DNA of 64,000 nucleotides from Aplysia californica (lineage: Eukaryota > Mollusca > Gastropoda > Aplysiida > Aplysiidae), in the NCBI RefSeq assembly GCF_000002075.1, contig NW_004797394.1, positions 41,944 to 105,943 on the forward strand. Direction: 5' to 3'. The notes under the pieces were generated by a model. That model was not told where the DNA came from, did not search any database, and worked only from the letters and a program-made list of their open reading frames with translations. A program made the translations under genes and the position numbers. Shown in pieces: positions 36,000-64,000 of the stretch (positions are counted from its first letter, which is position 1; every line of letters begins with the position of its first letter).

Positions 36000-37880
36000 T
36001 AGATTTACCACTTTTATTATGGGGAAAACAAGGCAAGGGATTCAATAACAAGTATACTTAAACTTTTAAATAAAGTGATTTGGAGAAAGCCGTTGAAGCA
36101 GTTTAAGGTGGACAAAGCTGCTGTGGGGCAGCCTGAGAATTTAGATCAAGCGTTCCCAAAAAACCTCTCTTGCCGACCATGTCTCTGGTCGATCTACTTT
36201 TGGAATGAGGGCTGGGAGAGAGAGAAATAAAATTGTTGACAAAGTGATTGCAGCTGCAAATGTAGGTCCCCTTTAACGAAAGATCAGTTTTTACACATGT
36301 TTCATAATTAGGCTAAATAAAGAAATAAGATGATCTCCCAGTATGGTGAAATTCCCCTCAAGGACTGGCGAATTTCCCCGATATGATGGTGGCGAAGTTT
36401 CCGGTCACCATCCATTTGAAAAAAGAACGAAGCAGATGAAGTACGACTAACAAGCAAAACAATCAGAGGGCTATCTGCAATTTCACTGGTTACGAAAAAT
36501 TGCAGACGAAACTGGGATAATTTACATTGATTGACGATTCAGCCTTGAGGAGGTGTAGGTGTAGTGTAAGTGTAGGCTTGTTTCGTCGCGAGCCAACTGA
36601 GAGAGGTGAAGTTACCCGACTCTAATCTATACATCTTCGCAACTTCTACAATTTTACTACACCGCTATATATACGACAATAACAATAACTAGATCTAGAT
36701 TATAGATCTAATCTAGATTCTAGATTTACTAACAAGGATAAGATTAAGACCACACAAAAAACTCAACTTGCAATGAAGGTATTCTGCTAGCAACTTACAC
36801 ACACACTTCCTTCGTTCGTTTTATCTGACTATCAAGAGATCATATTTCCAACACCAAACTTCATATTTTACGAGGTACGTCTCACTTTCTTCACTGTTGA
36901 ATACTGTGGAGAAGTTCGTACAAAAACAGCTGCTTGCCTATCAAAATACTATGGCCTTTCCGGATTATTGGTGGTAGGCAAAGTCGTATGTTATGATCAA
37001 AGGAGTAGGCCTGACTGGTGGGTTGGCCTCGCTCGAGAAATGTTAGCTAAAAATAAATGTGGAACGTTGTTAGTAGCCAGGTATTACACAAGCCGCCATG
37101 TTAAGTATTTTAGCTGTTTCAGTTTCTTTTCCCACTTAGTTTCTATGTTTCTACAGACATTACGCTCAGTCAAACCTCCCACTGTATCCATATTATGTTA
37201 GAATTAGCGTAAAATAAGCAATAGCTATGTATCTGCCTACCTCATATGGGTGGTACCAGAGAGCTCTCTTGTGGTACTTTGAAGGGAAGCTTTAGCCTTG
37301 TCCAAAGAGGCATTGCAAAGAAGAAACAAAGCTGGGTGACTGGGTGTTAGATACCAGTCTCAGCAGTATTGGCGGGGGATGTGAGTGCGTGAAAGTGCAA
37401 GGTAGGCCAAGTTAGTAGAATTGTTTATTTGTTTTCAGTTTTCAGTGGCCAGCAACAGGCAGCAAACTGTGCTCATGCTTGGTTGAAATGCATTAAAAAG
37501 ACACTTTTTGTTAGTAAGAGTTTTTCAAATGTAAAACCTCAATACAACGTTGCACCAGGACTTGTTTGGGCGATTTTGTAGTTGCGTTCGTTAAAGTTAA
37601 AGTCAAGAGTTTCAGGGGCGAACAAAAATACTTGTGGGGGGGGGGGGCATGCCCTGAATTTTACCATAATTAGATTTTTTGCAGTTTGGTGTCATATCCC
37701 TGCCCTTTGTGTAGCCTATTTGGTCATCAAGACTTCTGGATTTCTTTTCTGGATGTAAACAAATTGATCGTGGACTTTTTAAAGTAAGGAACGGAAGGAA
37801 CTAGTCTTAGTCTTAACTAGATTCTAGATCTAGATCTAGATTCTAGATCTAGATCTACAAGATCACCCTTCTTATGATTT
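36000..37880. other. DCAF10-MLH1 intergenic region, no recognised gene
   Basis: Contains AGATCTAGATC-rich tracts (about 36690-36730 and 37818-37860). On the minus strand near 37100 there is an ATGGCGGCTTGTG context that could be a start, but the frame closes after a few codons. Confidence 0.3.
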
Positions 37881-37889
37881 ACGGAAATA

Positions 37890-39375
37890 TATCAGAGTCA
37901 GAGTGTCTACGTACATGGTAACCGGGCACCTAGCCTCAGTGTCTATGTCTATGTACACGGTAACCGGCGACCGGACACGTAGTCTCAGTGTCATGTGCTC
38001 GGTAACCGGGCATGTAGCCTCAATATCTGCGTTGCCTACCCGGTAACTGGCAACGGAACGGGGCACGTAGTCTCAGTCTCAGTGTCACGTACCGGCAACT
38101 GGGCATATTAGAATCTAGTCTCAGTGTCACGTACACGGTAACCGGGCAGTTCAAAACTCCTCAGTTTTTGTCTTCCGGTGTTGCCTTCATCCCCACCCCT
38201 CCCCTCGACTGTACTTTAAAAAAAATCAATATATAATCCCCCCATTCCCTCCGGAGCCCTGTACTTCGCAGCGCACAGACTTTTAACTTTGAATGAACTT
38301 TGGTGACCCCAACCAGTACTCACAATGTGATGCACATGCGCAGGTTCACTGACTGGTCACGATGGCAAGCCCAACAAGACGTATGATTTTCTTTTTTTTT
38401 TCAGCAAGTAACAGCACAGGACAAATATTGATTTATTATTTTCATGACCAGCTCTATTCGGACTCAAGTCCGAATATAATTTTCATCTATTCGGACTTGG
38501 GTTTTATCTATTCGGACTCGGGTCTGGAAAAAAATGTTTTATTTTTATTTTTGGACTCAACTTCTTAGTAAGGAGGTCTTATGTATAAATAACTGTCGTC
38601 TGGGGATTTTACGTAAATCCAGAATTAGAACTAGAATTGCCTACTTACTAGGACTGTGTAATTGTGTCAACAGTAAAAAGACCACTCTCATTAGATCTAC
38701 CCAATGCCCTATATGGCAGTGTCTAAGTACACGGTAACCGACAAATCATAGTCTTTCCACCACCACTACAGCATCATCATTACTTCCACCACCATTTGTC
38801 TTTCCCCATGTTTAATTTCGTTTTGTTATGTGCTATAGTTTTTCTGTAATTTTTTTTGTTTAATCACATCGCACAAAACCGACAGCCGTGGCCTCTTCCC
38901 AACTCCTTTTCCCCCAGCAAGCCGAGAGTGCGATATATCGCTACTCCCAATCTCCTTGGTCGACATATAATTAACTTTGGCCCCAGCAAGGTCAACTCAA
39001 CTTGGTTGTTCTGTTAAAACTAATAATCCAGGGAGGGCCAGTTTAGATAGATCTAGTACTAGTAACTGGATATGTCTCGATTGTTATCAATTATAGTTGA
39101 AAACAAATTCATGAATGCTGGAAATATTTAGGAACAAGGGTCGGAAGTCGGAAGGGACGTCATGCTGGACTCATTTCAGAGTCCAAATATAATTTTTCTC
39201 TATTCAGACTTGATTGAGTCTATTCATATTTTCATTCCGGTTACCGTGTATGTAGAGATACTAAGACTAGGTGCCCGGTTACCGTGTACATAGATACTGA
39301 GACTAGGTGCCCATTACCATGTACGTAAATACTGAGACTAGGTGCTCAGTTACCATGTACGTAGACACTCCGTTT
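37890..39375. mobile_element. Foldback-like structure: inverted arrays of a short tandem repeat
   Basis: Left array (37895-38150): imperfect units of about 35-45 bp with GTAACCGGGCA and TAGTCTCAGTGTC. Right array (39235-39370): the inverse, TGCCCGGTTACCGTGTAC and TACTGAGACTAGG. The centre (38150-39235) holds repeats of CTATTCGGACTTG and further GGTAACCG copies. Inverted tandem arrays around a core are the hallmark of foldback elements. No protein is recognised. Confidence 0.55.
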
Positions 39376-39534
39376 GATTTATGTTATATCAAAGTGTATA
39401 AATAGATCTATAGTATAGACTATAGAAGCAGACCCGGTTACTGGGAACAAAGTCACGAAGTAGATCTATACAGGCCCGGTAGGGGAAATCTTTTGTGATT
39501 TCGGAAGGTTTCAGTGCCCAGACCCAGTAGTAAG

Positions 39535-40460
39535 GTTGCGCGCGATTGCGGATCCGGAGATCGGCAAGCCGATCATGATCGGGATTGATCCGATCGAGCC
39601 GATCCCGATCTCTAGTCGCTCACCGAGTTCTTATCGCTCGCTACTCCAATCTCTTCCACAAGGGGAGAGACCCCAACCCCTAGACTCCTAGCATATTGCG
39701 CGAGCGGAGAGAGGCAGCTGTGAAAGAGCGGTGGTGTAGGGGTGTTGCAGTCTTCCCTTCCAGTGTCGTTGAATACAGTACTTAAAGAATCCATGAATAA
39801 ACTGCTTTTGTGAGTGTTTTCAACTATAACAGGCATTGAGATCACCAAGCTACTTATATTGGTAAATCAATTCATAAACAACACACAAAGGATTAGACAC
39901 CTAAAACTTAAAGACATGAACCAAACAAAGAAGATTGCACGGCACAGTGAGTTTTATAGATTTTCTTTTTAAAAATTTTTAATTAGCGGACGATAGTCGC
40001 CCCCTGGTTTAGCGAGGCAGGTACTGTCCGAGGGACGGAGAAATCTGACCCTCTTTTCTATTGGGTGGATGGTTATCGAGTTTTATAGATCTATTTACAC
40101 TACTCATGCATATTTTTTTCTTGAGATAAAAAAAGGAGTAAAACCACCGGCTCAGCTCGATCGGGATCGGTCAGTCCTCCCAGCTCTTCGTCTTTCTTTG
40201 TTTTTGCTTGTTTTTCCACGCTTGTGTTTGAAAATAATAGGCCCTATAATTCTATTTTACAGAGATATATGCATCTTTAATATTGTGGATGCGTTTAAAT
40301 CACGCTAGGTTTGGAGACAGCAGGTCTCTTTCTACAAGAGGGACAATCAAATGAACAATTGAGTGAGTGAGCGATTCAGGGAGCGATCGAGATCGGGACG
40401 CGTCTAGAAAGGGATCAAGCCGAGCGGTCGTCTTAAGGGATCGATCTGATCGCGCTGACT
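39535..40460. repeat. Region with inverted GATCGGGATC-rich ends
   Basis: GATC-dense blocks occur at 39545-39615 (GATCCGATCGAGCCGATCCC) and 40375-40450 (GCGATCGAGATCGGGACG), roughly inverse to each other, with another GATCGGGATCGG near 40160. A TIR element is possible, but the borders are not clear. Confidence 0.35.
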
Positions 40461-40816
40461 ACTCCCTCACTTCACAGGCCTACCCGGTAGAGAGAGATAG
40501 TGTGTGTTTATGTGTGAGGAGAGGGGGGGGGGTAGAGAACAGGGGGAAGTCCAAGCAAATATCACATGCCATGCCCTAATTGACAGGAGGGAACGAGAGA
40601 AAGATCGAGTAGGAAAGTAGGTGGGGGAGAAAGAAAGACAGGGATAAAAAAAGAGAATGAGAAGGCGAGCAATACTCAGAGGAGAGAGACCTTCACATCA
40701 TGTGTGATACTAACAATGATTACAATCTATCTATTGCTAGCGAGTTCAGCATTCATGTAAAATTTCTGCTCCTCTACTTCTAGATTTGATGAAAACAGAG
40801 AAGTGATCTGAAGTGA

Positions 40817-59121
<18,305 letters not shown>

Positions 59122-59337
59122 ACCTTACCAGTGAGAGCAATGGCCTATTGCATTATCTAGAAGGTCATATTTGAAGATGGGCCATTGCAGAGAAAGTTTA
59201 ACATCTTCAGTGTTTACTTTTTGGGTGTTTTGTCCATTTTCCTCTCAGATGATCGATATTTCATTGGACTCTCGGGCTCATTGTTTCACATACAGTACCC
59301 AGTAGCTGCCAAATTATGTGTGGCAATTGTTTGTGTA

Positions 59338-59358
59338 AATAAATCAGTTGTAAATAAA
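59338..59358 (+). other. Poly(A) signals of MLH1
   Basis: AATAAA occurs at 59338-59343 and 59353-59358, about 220-235 bases after the MLH1 stop, giving a short 3' UTR. Confidence 0.7.
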
Positions 59359-59496
59359 CCATGTAATTTTTATCAATATCAGACTGTTATTTATTTTTCA
59401 CATTTGTTTTTTAATCTTTTTCTAAAATGTGAGAGTAAGAGCAACAACACTAAAGCTTAACACAAAAAGTTGGAACGTAACAGTATTCAGTTGAAA

Positions 59497-62335
59497 TACG
59501 AGGGGGGTTCGTTCAATAAGTCTTTGGTCTGGGTATGAATTATGGTAGAGTAATGAAATTTCAACAGCCTTTTAACAATTTCTTTGGAACACAAAACATC
59601 ATACAAATTTTCTAGAAAATCTGACAATCATGAGGCACAAGTCAGTGTGTTAAATGAAACCATGGACAAAGACTTTTGTTTTCTTTTTTTCTTTCTTTTT
59701 GCTGAAGCTGTGCCATGGAGCCAGTTGCATATTGCTCAGTTATCAAGTTTTTACACTTGCAAGGAAAATCCCCTTCGAATATTTTTCAGGAAATGGTCCA
59801 AGTTTATGGTGACAAATGCCTTGTTATAATACTGTGACATACTAGGTAAGAAAATTAAAATCAAGGCGCCCATCATTTGTAGTACCGTAACTGAAAAGAA
59901 TGAATCCACAGAGATGCCAACCAGTACGATTTTTTGCCGAAAATACGCGAATACGACTTTTCATGAAAAAATACGCATCCTGGAATGCGAAAAGTACGAG
60001 ATTCAGCTTGGGCGAGTAAATCTAATTATCTCAAGTCCCTCTTTTGTCAAAATAGTATCAGTATCGCAGAACTGGAATATTTGAAAACCAAGTCCGATGT
60101 GGTCAGTAAGTTCATTTGTGCCGGTCGCGATCGTGATATTATATTCATTCATCTTTTCCCCGTCCGGAGAGTACGTTTCACTTTCATGCGAATAGGCAGC
60201 TATGGCGGCAGGCAGAAGCGCATGTGATACCGAGGCTCGATCAGGAAAAATCAAGAGCTACTTTCGCTTTCGTTACTACCGAGAAGTTTGCCAGCAGTTC
60301 TCTGATAGGCTAACGCAACGTTTGTGGCATGCAGGTTGTGCAGTATAAACGCAATGTTGCCGTGCAAATAAAATTAAATACTCGGACTCGTCTCTGTGCT
60401 GTCGCTTGTGGGGAAAAAAAGAAAAGAAAATGCAAGCGTCGTCCGATTTTTAGATTGTCTGGCTCGCCATCGTGACCGGTCACTGAACCTGCACGCATTC
60501 GCATCACAAATAAATGCGGCATCGTGTGAGCAAAGACCGTCTTTGGTGGGAGTAACGGCGTTGCCAAGTATATGACTACGGAATAGGAGAGGAGATTATT
60601 GATTTTTTGGGGGTTTAAGAAGATACTATCGGGGGGGGGGGGGTTATAAGGCAACTCCAGAGGACAAAAACTTGGAAGCAACTTTCAGAATTTTGATTAG
60701 AGCTTTCTGCAAAGCGTGCGTTGGTGCAGGCCGTGTGCGGAATCGGGACTCCTCACACTTTGCAAGTCTGTGTTATTGAAATAAAGTGTTCGCGTTTCAT
60801 TGGATGGGTAATAGATCTAAATAGATCTAGAATCTTCTAGTAAATTATACCTACGGTGTATGTTGTAGCTTTCTGTTCAAGACTGGCAGATTTTCAGTGT
60901 CACTGCATCTTGCCCTACCACAGTTGTTACAACTCTCACAGTGCACGGGTCTACTTGAGCCATTCAAGTTATTGCTTTTCTCTGAGTTTGAGCAATAATT
61001 TGAGTATGTCAGTTCATAATATGAATCATGACACCCAGACTGGTTCTTGATAGTCGAAATTCTTGTTCTGGGCCCTTCCGAACTCTCAAAGCAGGATTTA
61101 TTTTTTATAATAATGAGAGGGGAATATTATATTATAGACTGAAATACTTAAGTCAAACAAGACCCCAGTACGACACTGAACACTAACATGTTGTTGACTG
61201 GATACATGTATATTGTACGCGTGTGTGCTCCCTTTTTCGAGCTGGTGAGCTAGTAATTTTTTTTTCAGGAAATATTGCTGGACACCCTGATCATTTTGCT
61301 ATTACTGGTTGGTTGGTCGGTCGGTCGTGGGGAATACACATTTTCCCCTGAAAATACACATTATCATATTTCCCAATACTCATTTGACATTTCGGTTTTC
61401 TGTGGTTGGCATCTCTGAATCCATAGTGAAGAAACTGGTTCTACAAGACCGACACGTATAAAATAACTAAAACAGCTCTCAAGTGAAATGGCAGTGTAAG
61501 GTCAACTGAAACGATTCTCCATGACCATCTTAACATGAATAAGGTGTCCGGGCGGTGGGTACCCCGCCTTTTCACAAGTGAGCAAAAGAAGCAGAGGGCC
61601 GAGTCCTAGTGCAAAACTCTCCTTCGAATTGATTCCAATGACACAAATTTCTTTTAAAACGTGGTGGCTATGGATGAAACATGGATTTAACATTTTGATC
61701 CAGCACAAAAAATGTCCCCCATGCAATGGATAAACCCCTTCTTCTTCCTCACCAAAGAAGGCAAAGGTAACACCGCCAAGTGGAAAGGTCATGAGTCATG
61801 CTGTCGTGTTTCTGGGAGTGTGAAGGTATCATAATGACTATCTGGAAAATAGAAATAGTCACAAGAGACTACTACTACTACTCGGATTTGCTGATAAAAT
61901 TGTGGTCCGATTTAGTGAGAAAAAGGCGTGGAAAACTCCATGAGGTCCTCCTACTGCATGACAACGCCCCTGTGCACAGGGCACAACAAGCAGTCCAGAC
62001 AACAGAACAGTGCGGCTTTGAAATCCTGCCACACCCAGCTTATTCACGAGACCTAGCTTAGCCCCGTCAGACTTTTTCCTGTTTCCTAATCTTAAAAAAT
62101 CACTCAAAGGAAGTTGTTTCCATGACAAGGACGCCATTGAAGCTGTTGAAGAATGGTTCGGGCCCATTCTAGTTCTAGGTCATTTTTCTCTCAAGGACTT
62201 TTGAAGGTCAAAGAGAGATGGCAGAAATGTGTTAATCTGCATGGTGACTATGTAGAGAAATAAAAGTAAAGTTACAAAGTTCTAGATCTATCTTTATTCC
62301 TTCATATTTTTAGGCTTCTTGTAACTCCCTCGTAT
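59497..62335 (+). mobile_element. Mariner element, decayed and split by a nested hAT-like insertion
   Basis: The ends TACGAGGG (59497) and CCCTCGTA (62335) fit a TA-target mariner. The left half encodes SVIKFLHLQGKSPSNIF, a mariner N-terminal helix-turn-helix start. The right half, after 61417, encodes ETILHDHLNMNKVSGRWVP, VVAMDETWI, LLHDNAPVHRAQQAV and PHPAYSRDLA, i.e. the first and second catalytic Asp blocks and the region of the third. Stops and frame changes occur (for example after VVAMDETWI and after SRDLA), so no transposase is made. Without the insert the element would be about 1.3 kb, the normal mariner size. Confidence 0.88.
59910..61416. mobile_element. hAT-like element (about 1.5 kb) inside the mariner
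   Basis: AGAGATGCCAACCA at the left is the exact inverse of TGGTTGGCATCTCT at the right. The flanks are GAATCCAC (59902-59909) and GAATCCAT (61417-61424), an 8-bp target duplication with one difference. No transposase is recognised, so it is non-autonomous or degraded. Confidence 0.82.
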
Positions 62336-62339
62336 TATA

Positions 62340-62738
62340 ATCATATTTATAATGCTGGAATGTGTAGTAGATGGCACTGACTGGGTTTTCATCAACTGTC
62401 TCCGGTTTCCCTGCTTTTCTCCATCTTGCCTCAGTCATATTGTAGAGGGCATTCAGTTGGATGTCTCCCCTCTTAAATAACCTTAACTTTATATTTTTAT
62501 GAAAAGGTGCAATGTCTAAACCAAATGGAACTATAATTATTTATATACAGCTGGTGGTCGAGTTCACTATTTTATCAATGAATGACATCACCTTTTCCAC
62601 TGTACAGCCCTGAATGACATCAGAGCTACACTTCTCCCTCCGAGACCTAACATTGACAACACACTCTATGGAACATTACAGCAACTGCAGCAGACACACA
62701 CTTATCACTACATGGCATTGGACAGAAGAGCAAGAGCC
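62340..62738. other. Intergenic sequence with no recognised gene
   Basis: No open frame of note and no repeat border seen. Confidence 0.3.
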
Positions 62739-62749
62739 CAGCTGTTGCT

Positions 62750-62811
62750 TAGTTTTTTGTTTAGTATAGGGTTTTACGGCGCTCGCAACTGCATAAGGTC
62801 ATATGAGCCCT
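62750..62811 (-). mobile_element. Tail-only SINE insertion
   Basis: Only the shared tail is present, read on the minus strand, with a 3' CTAAACAAAAAA run. Flanks CAGCTGTTGCT (62739-62749) and CAGCAGTTGCT (62812-62822) differ by one base. Confidence 0.8.
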
Positions 62812-63460
62812 CAGCAGTTGCTGGATCAATAACAGCATAACAACAACATAAAGGAACGTGGACAAATAACAACAACATAAACGAACATGGACAAATAAAG
62901 ACAGTACAAAGTGAGTTAGTTAGTTCCTCTTTTATTCAGGTTAAGCAAGTAGCCCAACGGAGATGCAGAGAACAAAAAATATCTTTGTCAGGATGTAAAA
63001 AAAGCATTAAAACAATCAAATGACATCCTCAAGAATAGTAAAAATAACACAGACCAGATACCGTAAACCTGTCCCCTTAGTTTTATGCACCCCGCATAAG
63101 TTAGCAAAATTTGATCATTTTTTGCATTATTTCTGATAATTTTTCTTTGTCATTCTCCGTTAAAATTAACAGAATCGCATAATTTCTCATTTTTTGGCTC
63201 ATTTTGCTTAATTTCAGAATTTTTCTTGCATAAAACGACAGGGACAGGTAAAAAATGATAACACTTGAAGGAAAAATACAACAGACCTTTCAACTCCTCA
63301 AACTAACAAAAGTTATGACTCTCATCACAGCATTAATAGTGCCCCCCAATTCTTCTAAATTGAATTGAGCAATAGGACAACAATGCGAAGAATTTATGGT
63401 ACAAAACTTTTTCCAACTTGGCTTCAACATCTGTCTCAAACATCCTGCCACTTTATCTTG

Positions 63461-63548
63461 CCTTGAAGTTGTCTTTGGCTGATCTCAAAGCCCCCATAAC
63501 CTTGACAGGGTCTGACTGGCCTGTGTGCTGCTGCACGGAAGCTTCCCT
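63461..63548 (-). CDS. Possible terminal exon of an unidentified minus-strand gene
   Basis: On the minus strand, after the acceptor CTCTCCTGCAG, the sequence reads EASVQQHTGQSDPVKVMGAL... and ends NFKAR followed by TAA. The composition looks like real protein. A second frame (GSFRAAAHRPVRPCQ...) is also open, so the frame is not certain. AATAAA on the minus strand at about 62931-62937 would give a 3' UTR of roughly 530 bases. I do not recognise the family. A candidate upstream exon is the stretch ending at 63891 (DLVINLNFENDLDFRSKI before GTGAGT). Confidence 0.35.
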
Positions 63549-64000
63549 GCAGGAGAGTTGAGGAAACATTTCAGTGACAAGAATAACACAGTGAAACATT
63601 ACTGGGACGGGAGTCTGTCATGTAGCAAAGTGGTATAATAGTTAAATGTCTGACACTGACATGCTCCATGTTGTTTCCGCCTCCCACCCCACCCTTCCAC
63701 CAGAACGACACGGAGTGTGTCATTTTCACCTGTCATAATTAAATGCGCATTTCCCCTCCAGTCCTCCAAATCTATGTTCCTAAAATTTGTCAGATTAAAA
63801 ATAGACATATTTCCTTTCTTTGCAAGAATTAAAGTCTTGAAGGCGTATTTTTCGAGTGAAAACACATGTAATAGTAATAGTAATACTCACGATTTTGGAT
63901 CTAAAATCCAAGTCGTTTTCAAAATTCAGATTGATAACCAAGTCCCTCTTCAATACACCTGCTTTTTCAGTATTCAATTAGGTAGTGTAAACACGGCCTC

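Noticed and set aside
37090-37105. ATGGCGGCTTGTG on the minus strand as the DCAF10 start exon
   Set aside because: The frame closes within ten codons and the only nearby donor is weak. MVDSPERL at 31865 is a simpler start.

Overview
This is animal nuclear DNA. Genes are split by long AT-rich introns with GT/AG borders, and short interspersed elements, DNA-transposon remnants and simple repeats are dense. The gene content, the AGATCTAGATC-rich tracts and one very abundant SINE tail suggest a mollusc, probably a gastropod. That placement is inferred from sequence character, not from a database match. I recognised no rRNA, functional tRNA gene, CRISPR array, or retrovirus/LTR- or Polinton-like element.

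Three protein-coding genes can be assembled with consistent intron phases. (1) Plus strand, 935-12937: the 3' part of a secreted, probably GPI-anchored copper-only SOD repeat protein (13 exons, 599 residues visible, 5' end outside the window). It has three SOD-like repeats; only the third keeps all four copper-ligand histidines. (2) Minus strand, 23670-31865: DCAF10, a WD40 substrate receptor of the CUL4-DDB1 ubiquitin ligase (7 coding exons, 668 residues), with a long acidic, serine-rich insert. (3) Plus strand, 40850-59121: the mismatch-repair gene MLH1, complete in 19 coding exons (695 residues), with most exon lengths identical to human MLH1. DCAF10 and MLH1 lie head to head, about 9 kb apart. 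A possible terminal exon of a fourth gene lies on the minus strand near 63.5 kb.

Introns and intergenic DNA are built from layered repeats. The dominant one is a SINE superfamily with at least three different bodies (a tRNA-headed form of about 520 bp, a form of 390-480 bp and a form of about 175 bp), all ending in the same 3' tail. That tail can fold into a 7-bp stem with a 20-base loop. Several copies have clear target-site duplications, and two insertions are little more than the tail. Other elements include a terminal-inverted-repeat (TIR) family of about 440 bp (five copies), pogo/Tc1-type elements, piggyBac-type elements (one nested in a pogo-type element), a PIF/Harbinger-like element, hAT-like elements, a mariner split by a hAT-like insertion, and a LINE fragment.

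Tandem structures include an 11-copy 53-bp minisatellite beside degenerate telomere-like sequence (21.3-22.0 kb), an 18-bp minisatellite in an MLH1 intron, and inverted arrays of a TGGTAACCGGG-type repeat at 37.9-39.4 kb. The most interesting host-gene observations are the division between active and degenerate SOD repeats, a run of duplicated splice-acceptor/exon-start units just before a SOD exon, the altered MLH1 exon structure, and a fragment of an MLH1 exon-intron junction duplicated in another MLH1 intron.
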